A stretch of 64,000 nucleotides of DNA. Origin: Bacteroidales bacterium (GTDB lineage: Bacteria > Bacteroidota > Bacteroidia > Bacteroidales > WCHB1-69). Shown in pieces: positions 61,545-64,000 of this stretch; position 1 is the stretch's first letter, and every line of letters begins with the position of its first letter. The translations under genes and the position numbers were made by a program. Below the pieces are notes generated by a model. The model did no database searches and was not told the origin of the DNA. It worked only from the letters and a program-made list of their open reading frames with translations. The stretch lies in contig JAGCFD010000060.1 in NCBI GenBank assembly GCA_017650305.1, positions 92,457 through 156,456 of the forward strand, read 5' to 3'.

Positions 61545-63626
61545 TTATTGTTTTATGAATTTACGTTGATGAATGGCCTGTTGGGTACGCACAGAAATGG
61601 TGTACATGCCAGCTTGCAGATGATTTAAAGAGATCGTCATCTCCGAATCCTCACCTGTCAGGTTGGCGACTGCTCTTCCTTGTATGTCATAGATGATAAC
61701 CTCTTGAATAGGTTCTTTGCAGAATATGGAGATGGCGGTAGTGGCTGGGTTGGGCCATAGCTGCATGGCCGTCTCTTTGAATTCGTCGATGCCGACAGTC
61801 CCACCTGTGTATTCCACAGAGTAGCCACCCGCAGTGTTTTGCTCGTCTGTCTCAAAGAGCAGGTTGACACGGCGGTTTTCGATGGTGATGGTGGTGTCGG
61901 CAACCGTTCCCGTAAGTGAAGCGACAAGGTTGTCGTCGTTGTATGAGGTTTTAAAGATATGCAGGAAGTCGTGGCCCTCTTCCAAGTCGAGGTCGGTGAT
62001 GTGGAGAATGACGGCGGAATAGGAGTTGTTGAGTAAGATACGCTGCTTGCAGGTGGTCAGGTTGTGATAGGAGTCGGCTCCACTGCCGTCAGTCAGCACT
62101 CCCGTTGGAGATGTTATGGTCTGGACTCCAGAGCAGTACGCATTGACATTGCTGTTGTAGTTGACATGGATGCCGTGGTGTCCGTCGTTCTGGTGTGTCA
62201 CAAGGTGGCAGACGATCTCCGTGCAGTCCCACGTCACATCCACCTTGGCCGAGTCGCCTGTCAACGCCAAAGCCGTGATGGCGGGGTTGTCGGTGCTGAT
62301 GTAGAGGGTGTCGCCGCTGGCCAGGTCGTAGCGGGCGTGCAACGAGATGGAAACGAAGTCAGTCTCGGAGGGACGGATGGTCCAGGTGTAGTCCATATTG
62401 TTGGCGTAGGGGCTCTCGGGGCGACTGCCGTCGGTGAAGGAGCCGGCCGTGGTGGTCAGCAGTCTGCTGCCCGTCAGTGGCGCTGCGGCAGGGTAGGGGT
62501 AGAGCGTGGTGTCGGGGTAGCAGTTGACAATCAGCTCTTGGGCCAGGTTGAAGTTGCTGCTGCCGGGGTGCAGGTTGTCGGTGTAGAAGTAGCCGTCAGC
62601 GGAGCCGTCCCAGCCGAAGTTGAAGTGGAAGTAGTAGCAGCTGTCCTGGATTTGGTAGCCATCGCAGATGAAGGCATGGCCGCTGATCCACTCATGGTCG
62701 GCCCAGCCGGCGTAGTACATGGGGATGTTGCGGTCCAGATGCGCCACGATGACGCTGTCCCAGTTCACATCCGTGGAGTCGCAGAACAGATAGGCGGTGG
62801 CGGGGTCGTATTTGAAGTAGGTGCGCAGCACATAGGCGGCGCTGTGGTTGTTCATGCCGGAGCCGTCCACGCCATAGTGCATGTCCACGCCCACGCCCAG
62901 GTGGCGGATGAGCTTGGAGATCTCCGTGTTGATGCTGGTGGGGTCGTCGCACATGGCCTCGTAGTTGTAGGTGGCACTGCTGTAGTCGGCCGACTGCACC
63001 CCATAGTGCTCGTCGGTGTAGGAGTAGCTGCCCACGCCGCTCTCCGGGAAGCGGAAGTAGTAGAGCAGCTGCGCCATGGCAGTGGCCACGCAGCCCGTGA
63101 CACAGCGGTTGTTCTCCCCGGCATAGTCGTACGGACAGTAGTAGTTGTAGAAGGTCCCTTGCCCCCAGTGCGACATCATCATCGGCTTCACTGCTGCATT
63201 GTCACGCACGCCGCGGGAGAGCCATTGCGCCCATGCTGGGTGCGCCTGGCCACTTCTGGCAGCACTCTTCCGCAGGGCCTCGACCTGTGCCGCATAGCTG
63301 TCAAGCCACATCTGTGCCGGCGCCGCAAGGTCGCCGCGGTTGTAGAGCTGGTGGTCGCTGTACGCCAAGACGGGTACCGTACGCTCGTCCCCGGAAATGA
63401 CGACAAACGACCGCTCTGAATTGAAGATGTAGAGCAGGGTGTCTCCATTGGCTGCCTGTATGTCGGCGCAGCGGACGGTGCTCTCCTGCCGCGACTGGAA
63501 ATGACGGTCGGCCATCTGCCGCGCCCGGGTGAGGCTGACCTGCTGTGCATTCGTCTGGCGCAATGGCCACATCAAACATAAGAGAAGGCTTAAAGCCCAT
63601 ATTGGCTGTCGTGAAATCTGTTTCAT
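61545..63626 (-). CDS. C10 (streptopain-like) cysteine protease with CUB-like domains and T9SS type A sorting domain
   Basis: 693 residues from ATG 63626; the frame extending to 63791 includes the promoter. Signal peptide ends near TNAQ. A Spi_C10-type propeptide (about 28-125) is followed by the C10 domain, with GQGTFYNYYCP, the active Cys179 in RCVTGCVATAMAQLLYY, His317 in WISGHAFICDGY and NFGWDG at 336-341. Two CUB-like modules occupy about 385-610 (GSFTDGSRPESPYANNMDYTW, VLTDGSGADSYHNLTTCKQR). The final 75 residues (LWPNPATTAISIFCKEP, VIIYDIQGRAVANL, AGMYTISVRT, KFIKQ) are the type A sorting domain. It is expected on the cell surface or outside. Confidence 0.9.
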   Translation of the reverse strand: MKQISRQPIWALSLLLCLMWPLRQTNAQQVSLTRARQMADRHFQSRQESTVRCADIQAANGDTLLYIFNSERSFVVISGDERTVPVLAYSDHQLYNRGDLAAPAQMWLDSYAAQVEALRKSAARSGQAHPAWAQWLSRGVRDNAAVKPMMMSHWGQGTFYNYYCPYDYAGENNRCVTGCVATAMAQLLYYFRFPESGVGSYSYTDEHYGVQSADYSSATYNYEAMCDDPTSINTEISKLIRHLGVGVDMHYGVDGSGMNNHSAAYVLRTYFKYDPATAYLFCDSTDVNWDSVIVAHLDRNIPMYYAGWADHEWISGHAFICDGYQIQDSCYYFHFNFGWDGSADGYFYTDNLHPGSSNFNLAQELIVNCYPDTTLYPYPAAAPLTGSRLLTTTAGSFTDGSRPESPYANNMDYTWTIRPSETDFVSISLHARYDLASGDTLYISTDNPAITALALTGDSAKVDVTWDCTEIVCHLVTHQNDGHHGIHVNYNSNVNAYCSGVQTITSPTGVLTDGSGADSYHNLTTCKQRILLNNSYSAVILHITDLDLEEGHDFLHIFKTSYNDDNLVASLTGTVADTTITIENRRVNLLFETDEQNTAGGYSVEYTGGTVGIDEFKETAMQLWPNPATTAISIFCKEPIQEVIIYDIQGRAVANLTGEDSEMTISLNHLQAGMYTISVRTQQAIHQRKFIKQ

Positions 63627-63672
63627 CGTGGGATGTCTTTTGTCAATAAGATACATTAAATATATGAAGCCG

Positions 63673-63680
63673 CAAAGATA
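63673..63680 (-). promoter_or_regulatory. -7 element of the C10 protease operon
   Basis: TATCTTTG then CGG on the minus strand, 46 bases before the ATG at 63626. Confidence 0.65.
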
Positions 63681-63895
63681 GCAAATCATATCCAAAAAAG
63701 AAACCGGAAAAATGTTGGACAAGTATGATTTTTTACAAATAAAATGAAGTGAGACCATTTTTTGTAGGTAATTATATACATGATGGCACAAATATGATTG
63801 TGAAAACAGAACCTCTTTGTTTGAGAGTGTTATGCAAAGAGTGGATATTGTGCTTTGCGATAAGTATCAATATATTAGGTAATTATAACATTTAA

Positions 63896-63976
63896 CTTTT
63901 CTCTTGATAGAAAAGTTACAAAAGATCAAGCCGACATGAATGCCGCCCGCTCTGTCCGCCCTCTGACAGCGGCGGC
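63896..63976. repeat. Composite palindromic element at the right edge
   Basis: CTTTTCT (63896-63902) pairs with AGAAAAG (63909-63915). CTTGAT (63903-63908) can instead pair with ATCAAG (63925-63930), so two hairpins are mutually exclusive. Further on, GCCGCC (63942-63947) pairs with GGCGGC (63971-63976) around CTGTC/GACAG. GC content jumps sharply here. The element may run past the window. Confidence 0.6.
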
Positions 63977-64000
63977 AAACGTGAACAAAAATGCCGGCCA

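Larger units (their letters stand above)
63627..64000. other. Right-edge intergenic region
   Basis: 374 bases without a convincing gene. It holds the C10 protease promoter and an AT-rich stretch, then from about 63896 a strongly palindromic sequence (see separate entry) that continues to the window end. Confidence 0.4.

Noticed and set aside
62064-63419. 451-codon open frame antisense to the C10 protease
   Set aside because: Val/Gly/Ala-rich shadow of the high-GC cysteine protease domain; no start context.

Overview
The window is a chromosomal segment of a Bacteroidota organism, most likely order Bacteroidales. The grounds are: promoters of the TAnnTTTG (-7) class ahead of many transcription units; Bacteroidota-type RpoZ, BamD, TopoIV-A and ribosomal protein S1; type IX secretion (T9SS) genes (porD, porX) with type A and type B T9SS cargo; Omp28, DUF6029-like and DUF4249-like proteins; and many MKK-type secreted or beta-barrel proteins. 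It reads as ordinary core chromosome. I see no phage, insertion sequence, CRISPR array, rRNA or integrase. The left edge cuts a PD-(D/E)XK nuclease gene, and the right edge is non-coding and highly palindromic.

Layout. 1-6.4 kb: nuclease (partial), then bamD-rpoZ-coaBC-porD-recN and a small barrel protein, all on +. 6.7-11.4 kb: rpsA, a barrel/lipoprotein pair, initiator tRNA and a TonB-C-domain protein. 11.4-13.8 kb (-): secreted protein, barrel protein and S41 protease. 14-18.4 kb (+): porX, esterase, iron alcohol dehydrogenase. 18.5-23.3 kb (-): lpdA with a barrel protein, 2-hydroxyacid dehydrogenase with an AtoE transporter. 23.4-29 kb (-): tsaC-coaD followed by four envelope genes, three of which carry CxxC thioredoxin-like motifs. 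29-32.9 kb (-): parC translationally coupled to a di-haem peroxidase. 33.1-36.7 kb (+): giant T9SS type B adhesin-like protein. 36.7-42.5 kb (-): tamB and an AI-2E family permease, divergent from tsaD. 43.5-48.1 kb: RHS-like membrane protein (-), apbE (+) and rnr (+). 48.2-56.8 kb (-): two giant TPR proteins and a barrel protein, with tRNA-Met between. 57.1-59.4 kb (+): rnfB-rnfC only. 59.5-63.6 kb (-): M3-like metallopeptidase and C10 cysteine protease with a T9SS tail.

How the genes fit together. Many encode biogenesis of the outer membrane and surface (BamD, TamB, PorD, PorX, TPR/barrel modules, secreted peptidases). CoaBC and CoaD are two steps of CoA synthesis, and TsaC and TsaD two steps of tRNA t6A synthesis. 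RnfB and RnfC are parts of the Rnf ferredoxin:NAD oxidoreductase, and ApbE is the flavinyl transferase that Rnf needs, but rnfD, rnfG, rnfE and rnfA are not present here.

The most unusual structure is non-coding. Five intergenic tracts consist of degenerate 7-bp units (GCYAAYA/TTAGCYA-like, grading into CAAAGTT-like), and most abut start or stop codons exactly. One fills the apbE leader, two lie between convergent stop codons and can form hairpins, and two bracket the isolated rnfBC pair. In addition, two copies of a diverged long inverted-repeat element sit just after the stop codons of atoE and apbE. All functional statements are by eye from sequence and family knowledge; no database search was run.
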